A stretch of DNA of 64,000 bases, taken from positions 1 through 64,000 of the forward strand of contig DGEC01000041.1 of NCBI GenBank assembly GCA_002385745.1. The letters run 5' to 3'. The position numbers and the translations under genes are program-made. Position 1 is the first letter of the stretch. Each line of letters starts with the position of its first letter. This document shows, one piece after another, positions 41,830 through 50,112 of the stretch. Under the pieces are notes generated by a model. It was not told where the DNA came from and ran no database searches. It saw nothing but the letters and a program-made list of their open reading frames with translations. The stretch comes from Firmicutes bacterium UBA3936 (GTDB taxonomy: Bacteria; Bacillota; Dethiobacteria; Dethiobacterales; Dethiobacteraceae).

Positions 41830-41877
41830 ATAGTATACACTATATCTGAAAAAAATCTCTTATAGTATATACTATAT
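41830..41877 (-). promoter_or_regulatory. Two palindromic operators at the ccpN promoter
   Basis: Near-identical palindromes ATAGTATACACTAT (41830-41843) and ATAGTATATACTAT (41862-41875) have centres 32 bases apart, about three helical turns, so both face the same side. Each contains a TATACT -10-like element on the minus strand, ahead of ccpN. They resemble AT-rich CcpN boxes in character, so autoregulation by CcpN is likely. Confidence 0.6.
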
Positions 41878-41884
41878 GGGCAAT

Positions 41885-43990
41885 TTATTTCCTGCCCTTG
41901 TTCTGATTTTTTTCCTGGACAATTCTGGAGAGGTCACCAAGATACAGGAATAATTCCCTGACAAAAACCAGCAAGGCAAGGCGGTTATTCCGGATAGCAG
42001 CATCATCAGTCATAACCATTACCTCGTCAAAAAAGCGTTCTATAGGCATAAACAGGGGCGCAAGTGCAGTAAATACTTTTTCATACTGCCTGCCTACAAC
42101 ACCTTCTTTCACTGCCGCCTCCGCCACCCGGGCCGCAGCATAAAGCTCCCTTTCAGCGGCAGTTGTGAAAAGACCGGGATCTACCGCGGCAGGCTTTTGG
42201 CCGCGGGTAAGATTGGCGGCACGGGTAAAGGGTGTCAGAAGCCTGTCCAATTCCGGAGAGTCCAGTTTGGACTGCAGCAGGAAGGCGCTGCCCCGTATAC
42301 CGGGCAAATCCCTTATTTTGCCTTTCAGTACAGCATCAATAACATCATAGCGAATCTGCTGTTCCGAGAGGCTGTGCTGCACTCTCTGCAGCAGGAAGTC
42401 CTCCATCCGGCGGGCTGTCTCCGCAAAATCTCCATCAAGTTCAGCTTTTAAGCCTTCCAGGGCTATTTCACAAAGGCGTCCGAGAGGAACGGTCAGCTTG
42501 TGCAGTGAAAGTGCCGCAACCACTCCCGCCGCTCCGCGCCGCAGGGCATAGGGATCCTGCGAGCCTGAGGGCAAAAGTCCAAGGCCGAAGCAGGCTGCCA
42601 GGGTATCCATCTTGTCGGCAATGGCCACCAGCGCGCCGGGCAGCGACCGGGCAGGCTCGTCGCCGGCAAAGCGCGGTGCATAATGCTCGTGGACAGCAAC
42701 GGCCACCTCTTCGCTTTCACCGCTGCGCAGGGCATAGTGCATACCCATGGTACCCTGCAGTTCAGGAAACTCAGATACCATGCCTGTCATCAGGTCGGCC
42801 TTGGCAAGATATGCGGCCCTAGCTGCCGTTTCGCGGACGCCGGCGGGCAGCTGCAGTTCCCGGGAAAGCAGCTCGACAAAAGCAACCAGCCGCTCGGTTT
42901 TCCGTTTCATCGTCCCCACCGGCTCCAAAAAAACAATTTTATCAAGCTTATCCACATAATCAGCAAGCGGCTGCTTGCTGTCTTCGTTGAAGAAAAAGCG
43001 GGCATCGGCCAGGCGGGCGCGCAGCACCCGCTCATTTCCGGCCTGCACATTCTGCAGGTAAGCATCATCTGTACCGTTGCAGACAGTGATAAAGTACGGC
43101 ATTATCTCCCCGTCAGCATTGAAAACGGGGAAATAACGCTGGTGGATGCGCATAACGGTAATCAGCACTTCTTGCGGCAGCTCCAGGTACTCGCGTGAAA
43201 ACTCTCCCGTCACAGCCTTCGGGTATTCCACCAGGTTTACCACTTCTTCCAACAGGCCGGCATCAAAGACAGTCCGGCCGCCAAGCTTCTCCGCCGCTTT
43301 CTCAACCTGCAGGACTATCTGTTTTTCCCTTTCCTGCGGGTCAGCAATCACAAAGCTCCTTTTTAATATTTCCGGGTAAAGAGAGGCTTCCTCTATCTCC
43401 ACCGCTTCCGGAGCCAGAAAACGGTGCCCGCGGGTTTTATTCCCGGAATTGAGGCCGGCAAAGGAAAAGGCAACCGTTTCTTCCCCCCACAAAGCCGCAA
43501 GCCAGCGGATTGGGCGGGCAAACCGGACATCTTTGTCATGCCAAAACATCGGCTTTGGAAATGACAAACTGCCAATCAGCCGCCGGCAAAGTATAGGCAA
43601 CAGCTCCCCGATCCTTTTGCCTTCTTCTTTCCGGACGGCAAAAACATAAGCAGTTCCGTTCACATCTTCAGTAAGAAGCTCCGAGACGTCAACTCCCTGG
43701 GAGCGGGCAAAGCCATAAGCCGCTTTTGTAGGGGTGCCGTCTGCCTGGAAGGCCGCTTTTGCCGCCGGGCCTTTCTTTTTTTCCACCAGCTCCTGCTGCC
43801 TGCCGGCAAGCCCTTCCACCAGCAGCGCCAGCCGGCGCGGGGTGCCGAAAACTTTAATTTCATCATATGAAAGGCGGGCGGCCCCGAGCTCCCGGGCAGC
43901 CGCTTCCCGCAACTGTGCAAGGGCGGGATTCATGAAGCGGGCCGGGATTTCTTCCGTCCCGATTTCCAATAGAAAAGCTTTTTTAGCCAT
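41885..43990 (-). CDS. glyS: Glycyl-tRNA synthetase beta subunit
   Basis: 701 residues from ATG 43990 (GGGGTGAT upstream), overlapping glyQ by 8 bases; the frame extension to 44086 is antisense-free but lacks a site and lies inside glyQ. N-terminus [37 protein letters not shown] (in parts), [37 protein letters not shown] and the C-terminal anticodon domain are standard. Works as alpha2beta2 with GlyQ to charge tRNA-Gly. Confidence 0.96.
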   Translation of the reverse strand: MAKKAFLLEIGTEEIPARFMNPALAQLREAAARELGAARLSYDEIKVFGTPRRLALLVEGLAGRQQELVEKKKGPAAKAAFQADGTPTKAAYGFARSQGVDVSELLTEDVNGTAYVFAVRKEEGKRIGELLPILCRRLIGSLSFPKPMFWHDKDVRFARPIRWLAALWGEETVAFSFAGLNSGNKTRGHRFLAPEAVEIEEASLYPEILKRSFVIADPQEREKQIVLQVEKAAEKLGGRTVFDAGLLEEVVNLVEYPKAVTGEFSREYLELPQEVLITVMRIHQRYFPVFNADGEIMPYFITVCNGTDDAYLQNVQAGNERVLRARLADARFFFNEDSKQPLADYVDKLDKIVFLEPVGTMKRKTERLVAFVELLSRELQLPAGVRETAARAAYLAKADLMTGMVSEFPELQGTMGMHYALRSGESEEVAVAVHEHYAPRFAGDEPARSLPGALVAIADKMDTLAACFGLGLLPSGSQDPYALRRGAAGVVAALSLHKLTVPLGRLCEIALEGLKAELDGDFAETARRMEDFLLQRVQHSLSEQQIRYDVIDAVLKGKIRDLPGIRGSAFLLQSKLDSPELDRLLTPFTRAANLTRGQKPAAVDPGLFTTAAERELYAAARVAEAAVKEGVVGRQYEKVFTALAPLFMPIERFFDEVMVMTDDAAIRNNRLALLVFVRELFLYLGDLSRIVQEKNQNKGRK

Positions 43991-44876
43991 TATAATCACC
44001 CCTTCTCCCGGGCAACAAAGGATAGCCCATTTCTTCCCTCTGCTGCAGGTATTGCTGCGCCGCAAGGCGTGAAAGATTGCGGACACGGCCGATATAGGCC
44101 GTTCTTTCCGCTACACTGAGTGCGCCCCGGGCATCAAGAAGGTTAAAAATATGGGAACATTTCAGGACCTGATCATAGCCGGGCAGCACAAGGCCTTCTG
44201 CGAGCAGCCGTCCGGCCTCCTTTTCATGCGTGGCAAAAAGGCTAAACAGCATTTCAGTATCTGCCGCCTGAAAGCTGTAAAGGGAATGCTCCACTTCAGC
44301 CCGGTGGAAAAGCTCCCCGTAGGTAACAACACCTTCAGCCCATTGCAGGTCAAAAACATTTTCCTTGTCCTGCAGGTACATGGCGATACGTTCCAGACCG
44401 TAGGTTATTTCCACTGACACAAGATCGACATCAATTCCCCCCACCTGCTGAAAATAGGTAAACTGGGTTATTTCCATGCCATCCAGCCACACTTCCCAGC
44501 CCAGTCCCCATGCTCCCAGGGTCGGGGACTCCCAGTTGTCCTCGACAAAACGGATATCATGCTCCCGGGGCACAATGCCCAGCTCCTGCAGGCTGTCCAG
44601 ATAAAGCTGCTGGATCTCCGCCGGCGGCGGTTTTATAATCACCTGGAACTGGTGATGCTGGTAAAGGCGGTTGGGGTTCTCCCCATACCTCCCGTCCGTG
44701 GGGCGACGGGAAGGCTCAACGTAGGCGACGGCCCAGGGTTCAGGCCCCAGGGCCCTTAAGAAGGTGGCCGGATTCATTGTGCCGGCGCCCTTTTCCACAT
44801 CATAGGGATTTGCCAGTACACAGTGATGGCGAGCCCAATAATTCTGGAGTTTGAAGATCATTGTCTGCAGGTCCAT
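43983..44876 (-). CDS. glyQ: Glycyl-tRNA synthetase alpha subunit
   Basis: 297 residues with [19 protein letters not shown] (first part), [21 protein letters not shown] (in parts), [19 protein letters not shown] and [20 protein letters not shown], the catalytic class II core of bacterial GlyQ. Directly preceded by a T-box leader and followed by the overlapping glyS. Confidence 0.97.
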   Translation of the reverse strand: MDLQTMIFKLQNYWARHHCVLANPYDVEKGAGTMNPATFLRALGPEPWAVAYVEPSRRPTDGRYGENPNRLYQHHQFQVIIKPPPAEIQQLYLDSLQELGIVPREHDIRFVEDNWESPTLGAWGLGWEVWLDGMEITQFTYFQQVGGIDVDLVSVEITYGLERIAMYLQDKENVFDLQWAEGVVTYGELFHRAEVEHSLYSFQAADTEMLFSLFATHEKEAGRLLAEGLVLPGYDQVLKCSHIFNLLDARGALSVAERTAYIGRVRNLSRLAAQQYLQQREEMGYPLLPGRRGDYNG

Positions 44877-44909
44877 CTCATCGCCTCCATCCAGTTTTTT
44901 TAGATAAGT

Positions 44910-45100
44910 AAAAGGAGCTTCTGTCCCATAGGGACGGGAAGCTCCCGCGGTTCCACCCTATTTGGCATGCCAGGCATGCCCACTTGTTTGCTGCCGTTTC
45001 AACTGAAGCGCCCTTCCGCCGCTTATCCACGCCGGGCTTCCACCGTACCCCGGTTCGCTGTCTGGTTCACGACATACTCCTCTTCAAACGGTAGTTTTTT
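44910..45100 (-). promoter_or_regulatory. T-box leader of glyQS (tRNA-Gly sensing)
   Basis: Minus strand: the T-box core AGGGTGGAACCGCGG (44945-44959) is followed by an intrinsic terminator, GAGCTTC / GAAGCTC arms (44915-44921, 44938-44944) and TTTT. A structured stem I region extends up to about 45090 with a GGAAGGGCGC segment (near 45011-45020) likely to hold the glycine specifier (GGC or GGG). Uncharged tRNA-Gly binding would form the antiterminator and raise glyQS. Confidence 0.92.
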
Positions 45101-45111
45101 AGTTTGTCATT

Positions 45112-45140
45112 AATCTAACAAAAACAAGGGCTTTCGTCAA
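45112..45140 (-). promoter_or_regulatory. Sigma-A promoter of the glyQS T-box transcript
   Basis: -35 TTGACG (45135-45140), 17-base spacer, -10 TAGATT (45112-45117), immediately before the leader. Confidence 0.65.
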
Positions 45141-45153
45141 GTCAAATATTTTT

Positions 45154-45582
45154 TTAAGTTTCTGCCCATTCTTCAGCATAACGGGACAGGGTTTCCGCTT
45201 CCCTGCCGCCCGCTTCCAGGGTATAGTGCGCGAGCAGCAGGGCTACGGCCCCGATGGCAGTGGCCCGGGGAGCAAAAAGAGCGCCGGCTATGGCAAGGAC
45301 CGCGGGAAATTCCAGCAGCACCCCATCTTCACCGCGCACCCGGACACTGGTTTTAACACCTTTTTGCCACATCTTTTTGAACGGTTCTGCCACACTGCCT
45401 GACATGGCATCTTTGACCTTTTCAGCCTGCTTGTTCATAATACCGCCGTTACCCTCCTGTTCATGAATATCCAGTGCCAAAGTGACATCTCCGTCGGCTT
45501 CCTCCAGCAGTTTTCGCGCTTCCTGGTAGTTGAGGCCGGTTCGCTTGCGGATCAAATCGATTTTCTGAAGGGTTATATCCAT
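45154..45582 (-). CDS. DUF4342 protein with N-terminal UBA-like domain
   Basis: 142 residues. The first 40 (LIRKRTGLNYQEARKLLEEA, DGDVTLALDIHEQE) look like the UBA/TS-N helical fold seen in EF-Ts and nascent chain proteins. The rest (SVRVRGEDGVLLEFPAVLAI, then APRATAIGAVALLLAHYTLE) matches DUF4342, with a hydrophobic hairpin that may touch the membrane. Function unknown. It takes the place between recO and glyQ where no gene occurs in Bacillus. Confidence 0.75.
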   Translation of the reverse strand: MDITLQKIDLIRKRTGLNYQEARKLLEEADGDVTLALDIHEQEGNGGIMNKQAEKVKDAMSGSVAEPFKKMWQKGVKTSVRVRGEDGVLLEFPAVLAIAGALFAPRATAIGAVALLLAHYTLEAGGREAETLSRYAEEWAET

Positions 45583-45640
45583 TTCTGCCCTCCTTTGGTG
45601 TTGCGTATGTTAAATCTATTTTGCGTTAAGAAGGGCAAAA

Positions 45641-46393
45641 TTATTTCGGCGGTGAAAAAGCAGCGAGCTGTTGCAAAAAATCCAGGGATTTAAGCCTGTC
45701 AATTCCCAAAGCATGACTGAAAAGGCCGCTGCAAACCTGTCTGATTTCTTTGTTTTCCCGCCCGGGAAGGCGACAGACAGACAATTTATAAAAGCCCAGT
45801 TTAAGGAAACGTCTCATAAACGCAAGGGCCGACGCACTGAGAGGAAAACTGCCGTGCGGCCGGGGGCAGCCGGTACAAAGCAGGCTCCCTCCTGCCGGAT
45901 CGAAATAAAAGGGGCCTTCTTTACTGCCGCAGCTGCTGCAAGCCTCCAAAGCCGGACGCAAGCCCAGTTCCTCCAGTAAGTTAAGCTCAAAACAGCGGGC
46001 AACCCGGGCCGGACAAGCGTCTTTCTCCAGGTTCTCCAAAGCGGCAAGCAAAAGCAGAAATATTTTTTCCGCCGGTTCCCCCTCCGGCAGGCTGTGCTCG
46101 CACAATTCACAGAAATACTGGGCATAAGCCAGCTTTTCCAGATCCCTTTTCAGCCCGGAATAGGACTTAATGAGTTCTCCCTGGATGAAAATATAAAAGG
46201 TTTTCCCCGGCTTTAAAAGAAAATGCCCCAGATTCAGCGGTTCAACCAGTGAGACAAACCTGCTTTTTGTTTTGCGGCTTCCCCGGGCCACCGCCTTTAT
46301 TTTGCCTGCCTGCGGCAGCAAAAGAGTCAGCAGCTTGTCGGCTTCCCCCAGGTTGCCGGTTCGCAGGATAATTGCCCGGCTGCGCAGTTCCAT
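45641..46393 (-). CDS. recO: DNA repair protein RecO
   Basis: 250 residues: an OB-fold N-terminus (SRAIILRTGNLGEADKLLTLL, first part diagnostic), a helical middle and a C-terminal zinc motif (CSSCG and CTGCP). RecO loads RecA with RecF and RecR. It follows era with a 12-base gap, the conserved Firmicutes order. Confidence 0.93.
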   Translation of the reverse strand: MELRSRAIILRTGNLGEADKLLTLLLPQAGKIKAVARGSRKTKSRFVSLVEPLNLGHFLLKPGKTFYIFIQGELIKSYSGLKRDLEKLAYAQYFCELCEHSLPEGEPAEKIFLLLLAALENLEKDACPARVARCFELNLLEELGLRPALEACSSCGSKEGPFYFDPAGGSLLCTGCPRPHGSFPLSASALAFMRRFLKLGFYKLSVCRLPGRENKEIRQVCSGLFSHALGIDRLKSLDFLQQLAAFSPPK

Positions 46394-46405
46394 AAAATTA
46401 CCCCT

Positions 46406-47296
46406 CTAGTTCAGGTCCAGGCCAAATGACGGCCACAGACCCTCCTTATTTCTCCAGTCCGGTTTTACCTTCACCCACAACTGCAAAAAAACGGCGCTGC
46501 CCAAAAGCCCCTCAATATCTTCTCTGGCCAGTTGTCCTATTTCCTTGAGCATACTGCCGTTTTTCCCGATTACAATGCCCTTTTGTGAATCTTTTTCCAC
46601 ATAAATGTTGGCATGAATATCAATCAGCTCCCGGTCAGGTCTTTTGGCCAGTTCAGTTATTTCCACAGCCACCGCATGAGGAATCTCCTCCCGTGTCAGC
46701 CGGAGGATTTTTTCCCGGATCAGTTCTGCAACAATAAAACGTTCCGGCTGATCCGTTACCATATCTGCGGGATAATAAAGCGGCCCCTCCGGAATAAACC
46801 GCAGAACCTGCGACAGCAGCTGCTCTTTGTTGGCTCCTGTCAGGGCCGAGAGGCAAAGAGCGGCGGCAAAGGGGTAGAAGGTACAGTAATGGGCGATTAT
46901 TTCCTGCGCCTTTCCCGCCCCGGCGGCATCTGCTTTGTTGGCAACCAGTATCACAGGTGTTTTAATATCCTGCAGCTCTCCGATTATATATTCATCCCCC
47001 CTGCCGGGACCGGCCGCCGCATCCACCAGGAACAAAATCACATCAACTTCCTGCAAAGTGCGCAAAGCCAGGCTCACCATTTTTTCGCCCAGCTTGTGCC
47101 GGGGCTTATGAACTCCCGGTGTATCGAGGAATATCAGCTGGTAAGAATCCGTTGTCAGTATGCCGCGTATCTGGTTCCTGGTAGTCTGCGGCTTGTCGGA
47201 AATTATGGCCGCTTTGGAGCCGATAAGGGTGTTCATAAGTGTTGACTTGCCCACATTGGGCCTGCCAAGCAAAGCAACAAAACCGGAACGGAACAT
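46406..47296 (-). CDS. era: Ribosome-assembly GTPase Era
   Basis: 296 residues: G1 GRPNVGKSTLMN, G2 region TTRNQIRGI, G3 DTPGVHKP, G4 NKAD, G5 SALTG, and a C-terminal KH domain (GIVIGKNGSMLKEIGQLARE). Era binds 16S rRNA near the anti-Shine-Dalgarno end during 30S maturation. GAGGTG precedes the ATG. Confidence 0.97.
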   Translation of the reverse strand: MFRSGFVALLGRPNVGKSTLMNTLIGSKAAIISDKPQTTRNQIRGILTTDSYQLIFLDTPGVHKPRHKLGEKMVSLALRTLQEVDVILFLVDAAAGPGRGDEYIIGELQDIKTPVILVANKADAAGAGKAQEIIAHYCTFYPFAAALCLSALTGANKEQLLSQVLRFIPEGPLYYPADMVTDQPERFIVAELIREKILRLTREEIPHAVAVEITELAKRPDRELIDIHANIYVEKDSQKGIVIGKNGSMLKEIGQLAREDIEGLLGSAVFLQLWVKVKPDWRNKEGLWPSFGLDLN

Positions 47297-47385
47297 TAAC
47301 TTCTTTCACCTCGGGTTTATTATTTCTCCTTCCCGCCGGAGAAACCTTTCCGGTGCGACTTTACGGCAGCTGCAAGCCCTTGCCG

Positions 47386-47414
47386 TTGACGCTCCTGTCA
47401 TAATTAACTATAAT
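47386..47414 (+). promoter_or_regulatory. Strong sigma-A promoter of the 67-residue membrane protein gene
   Basis: -35 TTGACG (47386-47391), 17-base spacer, -10 TATAAT (47409-47414). The -10 covers the in-frame ATG at 47413, so that ATG cannot be on the transcript. Confidence 0.75.
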
Positions 47415-47445
47415 GAAAACAGGAAAAACAGGGGGTAATACTGTT

Positions 47446-47649
47446 TTGCCGGGCAAAGAAAAAAAACGAAGCGAAGAAACAAAAAAACTGAAGGCCGCAG
47501 GCAACAAAGCCCTGCTTTTTAACATACTTTTCTTCATCGTTGTTATAGCCGCCCTTTTGCTGTCGCCTGTTATCGGTTTTCTCTGGAGTATTATTATAGT
47601 AACCGTTGTTTTTGTGATTATGATTTTCTCTATCTACTACAAAAAATAG
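47446..47649 (+). CDS. Small two-helix membrane protein
   Basis: 67 residues from a TTG at 47446 with AGGGGG ten bases upstream; the promoter position rules out the ATG at 47413. A basic N-terminus (KEKKRSEETKKLKAAGNK) is followed by two membrane helices (ALLFNILFFIVVIAALLL and WSIIIVTVVFVIMIF) and a KK end. I do not recognise a family. It is transcribed against the surrounding era/cdd operon and has its own promoter and terminator, which argues that it is a real gene. Confidence 0.65.
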   Translation: MPGKEKKRSEETKKLKAAGNKALLFNILFFIVVIAALLLSPVIGFLWSIIIVTVVFVIMIFSIYYKK

Positions 47650-47678
47650 CATACGAAACATCAAATGTACAGTAAATG

Positions 47679-47706
47679 GCCCTAACCTAACCGGTTAGGG
47701 CTTTTT
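47679..47706 (+). terminator. Terminator after the small membrane protein gene
   Basis: Perfect 9-bp stem GCCCTAACC (47679-47687) / GGTTAGGGC (47693-47701) with a 5-base loop, then TTTTT. It touches the end of cdd on the other strand. Confidence 0.85.
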
Positions 47707-48115
47707 ATGTCGTTTGCGCCTCCGCGCTGAAAGCGGCAAAGGGCTCGGGCAGCAGTTCCGGCAGGCTGTAAACCCGCCTGTTCCCCTGCAGGTCGGCACA
47801 GACAATCCACATTTCCGGATTAAACTCGTACAGTACCTGCCGGCAGGCCCCACAGGGCACCGGCGGTTCGCTGCCGTCGGCAAGCAGGACTATGCCTTTA
47901 ATCCTGCGCTTTCCGGCAGCCACTGCGGAAAAGACAGCCACCCGTTCAGCACACATGGTAAGCCCAAAGGAAACATTCTCCACGTTGCAGCCCGCAAATA
48001 TTTCCCCTTCCGCCAGGACCGCCGCCCCGACAGGATAGCGGGAATACGGGGCATATGCCTCTCTGCGGGCCGCCGCTGCCCTGGCAAGCATTTTTTCAAC
48101 CACTGTCCTATCCAT
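47705..48115 (-). CDS. cdd: Cytidine deaminase
   Basis: 136 residues. Zinc ligands and catalytic Glu appear in GCNVENVSFGLTMCAERVA (C-x-E of the CAE motif) and PCGACRQVLYEF. Converts cytidine and deoxycytidine to uridine forms. GGGGTGAT precedes the ATG. Position between dgkA-type genes and era matches Bacillus. Confidence 0.95.
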   Translation of the reverse strand: MDRTVVEKMLARAAAARREAYAPYSRYPVGAAVLAEGEIFAGCNVENVSFGLTMCAERVAVFSAVAAGKRRIKGIVLLADGSEPPVPCGACRQVLYEFNPEMWIVCADLQGNRRVYSLPELLPEPFAAFSAEAQTT

Positions 48116-48125
48116 TTTATCACCC

Positions 48126-49181
48126 CTAGCGCGGAATGAAAGCAGGCAGTGTCAGGTTTTCCACCCGGTCAATTTCTATTGTCACCTGGCGGGATATTTC
48201 CAGGGTAATACGCATTATATCAAGCCCGCTTTCCAAAACTTCGGGATCTCCGATGGCGGTAATAACTACCGGGTTTACGGAAATACGTTCGTCATTGACA
48301 AGAATAGAGGGTCCTACACAGCGAATAGCGCTGGTTGCAGTCAGGCGCTGATTACCCACAGCCACGCCGCTGGCTCCGGCAGCAAAAAGCTCGTTTACCA
48401 TATCACGGACATCTGTGTCATGAATTATGGTATCGCTGGTGTAGCCGTTTTCCGCATCATAAATCCGGACGATAATTCCCGGACCGGTCATTTCGCCAAA
48501 ACCTGCCTTGACCCGCAGGTCATGCAGGGAAACGCGCAGGGTGTCTATTTCCTTTGTCAGGGTACGGATCTGTTCCATTAAGTTTACCGGCTGCATTAAC
48601 TGGCCGTGCCCGTTTTCCACCTCAATTTCGACATCCAAATCCTGCATCAGTTCACCAGGAATAATCGTTTCGCTGATATTCTCAATCGTTTGCGGAGTTA
48701 AAAAACCGTCCGGTTCAACTTTTACGCCTTCCTCCCGCAGCAATCTGACGGTTAGTTTTAGTTTATCATAACCTGTCACGGCCTTTACATTTTCGTCCTG
48801 ATTAACCAGGGACAAAACTTTCTCCCTTTGCTTGGTCTGGTATTCCTGCAGGATGATTTCCTGAGTACGGGAGCCATGAACCAAAATAGCCCTGTTTATT
48901 TCATCTCCGCTGGCAGCCAGTTCGATTTCATAATTAAAGCGGGAAAGGGCTTCATGCACCAGGGCACGGGAATCAACCTCAAGGTTCTTTGCCAGCCGTC
49001 TGTTGTATTCCACGAGACTTTTCGCCATATCCTTTTTTGCTTCCATGTTTTCGCTACCGGAAGCAAAGTTATGGTATAGAAAGTAAAAGCCGAAAATAAC
49101 AAGTGCAATATTAACCAGGATTAAAAGAACAAGTAACAGCGTCTTTTTATCTGTAGCTGCCGCCGATGACGATCTTGGCAT
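48126..49181 (-). CDS. DUF881 membrane-anchored protein
   Basis: 351 residues, one N-terminal membrane helix (about 13-35, LLLVLLILVNIALVIFGFY) and a large outside or cytosolic part. The C-terminal 160 residues match DUF881 (GPGIIVRIYDAENG, DMVNELFAAGASGVAVGNQRL cut here, SAIRCVGPSILVN, PVVITAIGDPEVL), the family of Bacillus YlxW/YlxX near division genes. The middle region (residues 60-185) is atypical and has a wing with KEIDTLRVSLHDLRVKAG coil. Function unknown. It is inserted between dgkA and cdd. Confidence 0.82.
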   Translation of the reverse strand: MPRSSSAAATDKKTLLLVLLILVNIALVIFGFYFLYHNFASGSENMEAKKDMAKSLVEYNRRLAKNLEVDSRALVHEALSRFNYEIELAASGDEINRAILVHGSRTQEIILQEYQTKQREKVLSLVNQDENVKAVTGYDKLKLTVRLLREEGVKVEPDGFLTPQTIENISETIIPGELMQDLDVEIEVENGHGQLMQPVNLMEQIRTLTKEIDTLRVSLHDLRVKAGFGEMTGPGIIVRIYDAENGYTSDTIIHDTDVRDMVNELFAAGASGVAVGNQRLTATSAIRCVGPSILVNDERISVNPVVITAIGDPEVLESGLDIMRITLEISRQVTIEIDRVENLTLPAFIPR

Positions 49182-49283
49182 TTACGGTTCCCCCTCCATT
49201 TATCTAAAACTGCTTGCTGGGCCCCTTCCAAATTATCGGATCGCAGTTAATTATTGATTATAAAAATATTTTATAATAAGGCA

Positions 49284-49658
49284 CTAAAGTTTGGGAAGTA
49301 TCTTTGGCAAAAAAATTACCAGGCCAACAATTACAGCGTATAATGCCGCCAGCAAAGCCGCACCTGCAGCAGCATTCTTAGCCAGGCGGGCAAGAGGATG
49401 GTATTCATCCGTAAAAAGGTCAACAACCCTTTCCAGGGAAGTATTCATCATTTCCATTGTCATTACCAGAAAGATTGCTGAAAGCAAAAAAAGCCATTCA
49501 AACCTGTCAAATTGGCAGTACAATCCCAGGAGCACCACCACTGCCGCAGCTGCCACGTGAAAACGCATATTGCGCTCACTGCGCCAGGCATCAGCCAAAC
49601 CGTTAAGCGCAAAACGAAGGCTTTCCCGGAAATTCTTACTTTTCCTCATGTGGTGCAT
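49284..49658 (-). CDS. dgkA: Diacylglycerol/undecaprenol kinase DgkA
   Basis: 124 residues from ATG 49658, overlapping ybeY by 23 bases. Three membrane helices and the family signature NTSLERVVDLFTDEYHPLAR with catalytic Glu, plus an N-terminal KNFRESLRFALNGLADAWRS (in part). In Gram-positives this enzyme mainly phosphorylates undecaprenol for wall synthesis. Confidence 0.93.
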   Translation of the reverse strand: MHHMRKSKNFRESLRFALNGLADAWRSERNMRFHVAAAAVVVLLGLYCQFDRFEWLFLLSAIFLVMTMEMMNTSLERVVDLFTDEYHPLARLAKNAAAGAALLAALYAVIVGLVIFLPKILPKL

Positions 49659-50112
49659 CAAGCCTCACTCCCGCCATATGCAGCAATTTCTCTTCCGCAG
49701 ACCGCATTTCCTGCTCTTCCTTTTGGTTTTTATGGTCATACCCCAGCAAATGCAGTAAGCCATGAGTAAAAAGGCGCAGTACTTCCTCTTCGGTATTCCA
49801 GCCGTACTCCATAGCCTGCCGGGCTGCGCTATCCAGGGAAATAACGATATCCCCAAGCAAAAGTTCCTCTGCCGTTATATCCGGTTCTTCTTCATCCAGA
49901 AGAGGGAAAGACAGCACATCGGTCGGTTTGTCCTCGCTGCGCCAGGATTTATTCAGCTCCTGAATCATTTTATCATCACACAAGAGCAGGCTGATTTCAG
50001 CTGCCAGGGAAATACCCGCCTTTTCCAGGGCTGTCGCGGCGATTTTCTCCATAACAGGCAATACTTGTACCGACAGCTTTCCGCCGGTCAGATCATTCAT
50101 TAAGACCGGCAT
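49636..50112 (-). CDS. ybeY: Endoribonuclease YbeY
   Basis: 158 residues with the zinc motif HGLLHLLGYDH and KPTDVLSFPL. YbeY takes part in 16S rRNA 3' end processing and ribosome quality control. GGGAGCGG precedes the ATG; the start overlaps the end of pgpH. Confidence 0.96.
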   Translation of the reverse strand: MPVLMNDLTGGKLSVQVLPVMEKIAATALEKAGISLAAEISLLLCDDKMIQELNKSWRSEDKPTDVLSFPLLDEEEPDITAEELLLGDIVISLDSAARQAMEYGWNTEEEVLRLFTHGLLHLLGYDHKNQKEEQEMRSAEEKLLHMAGVRLDAPHEEK

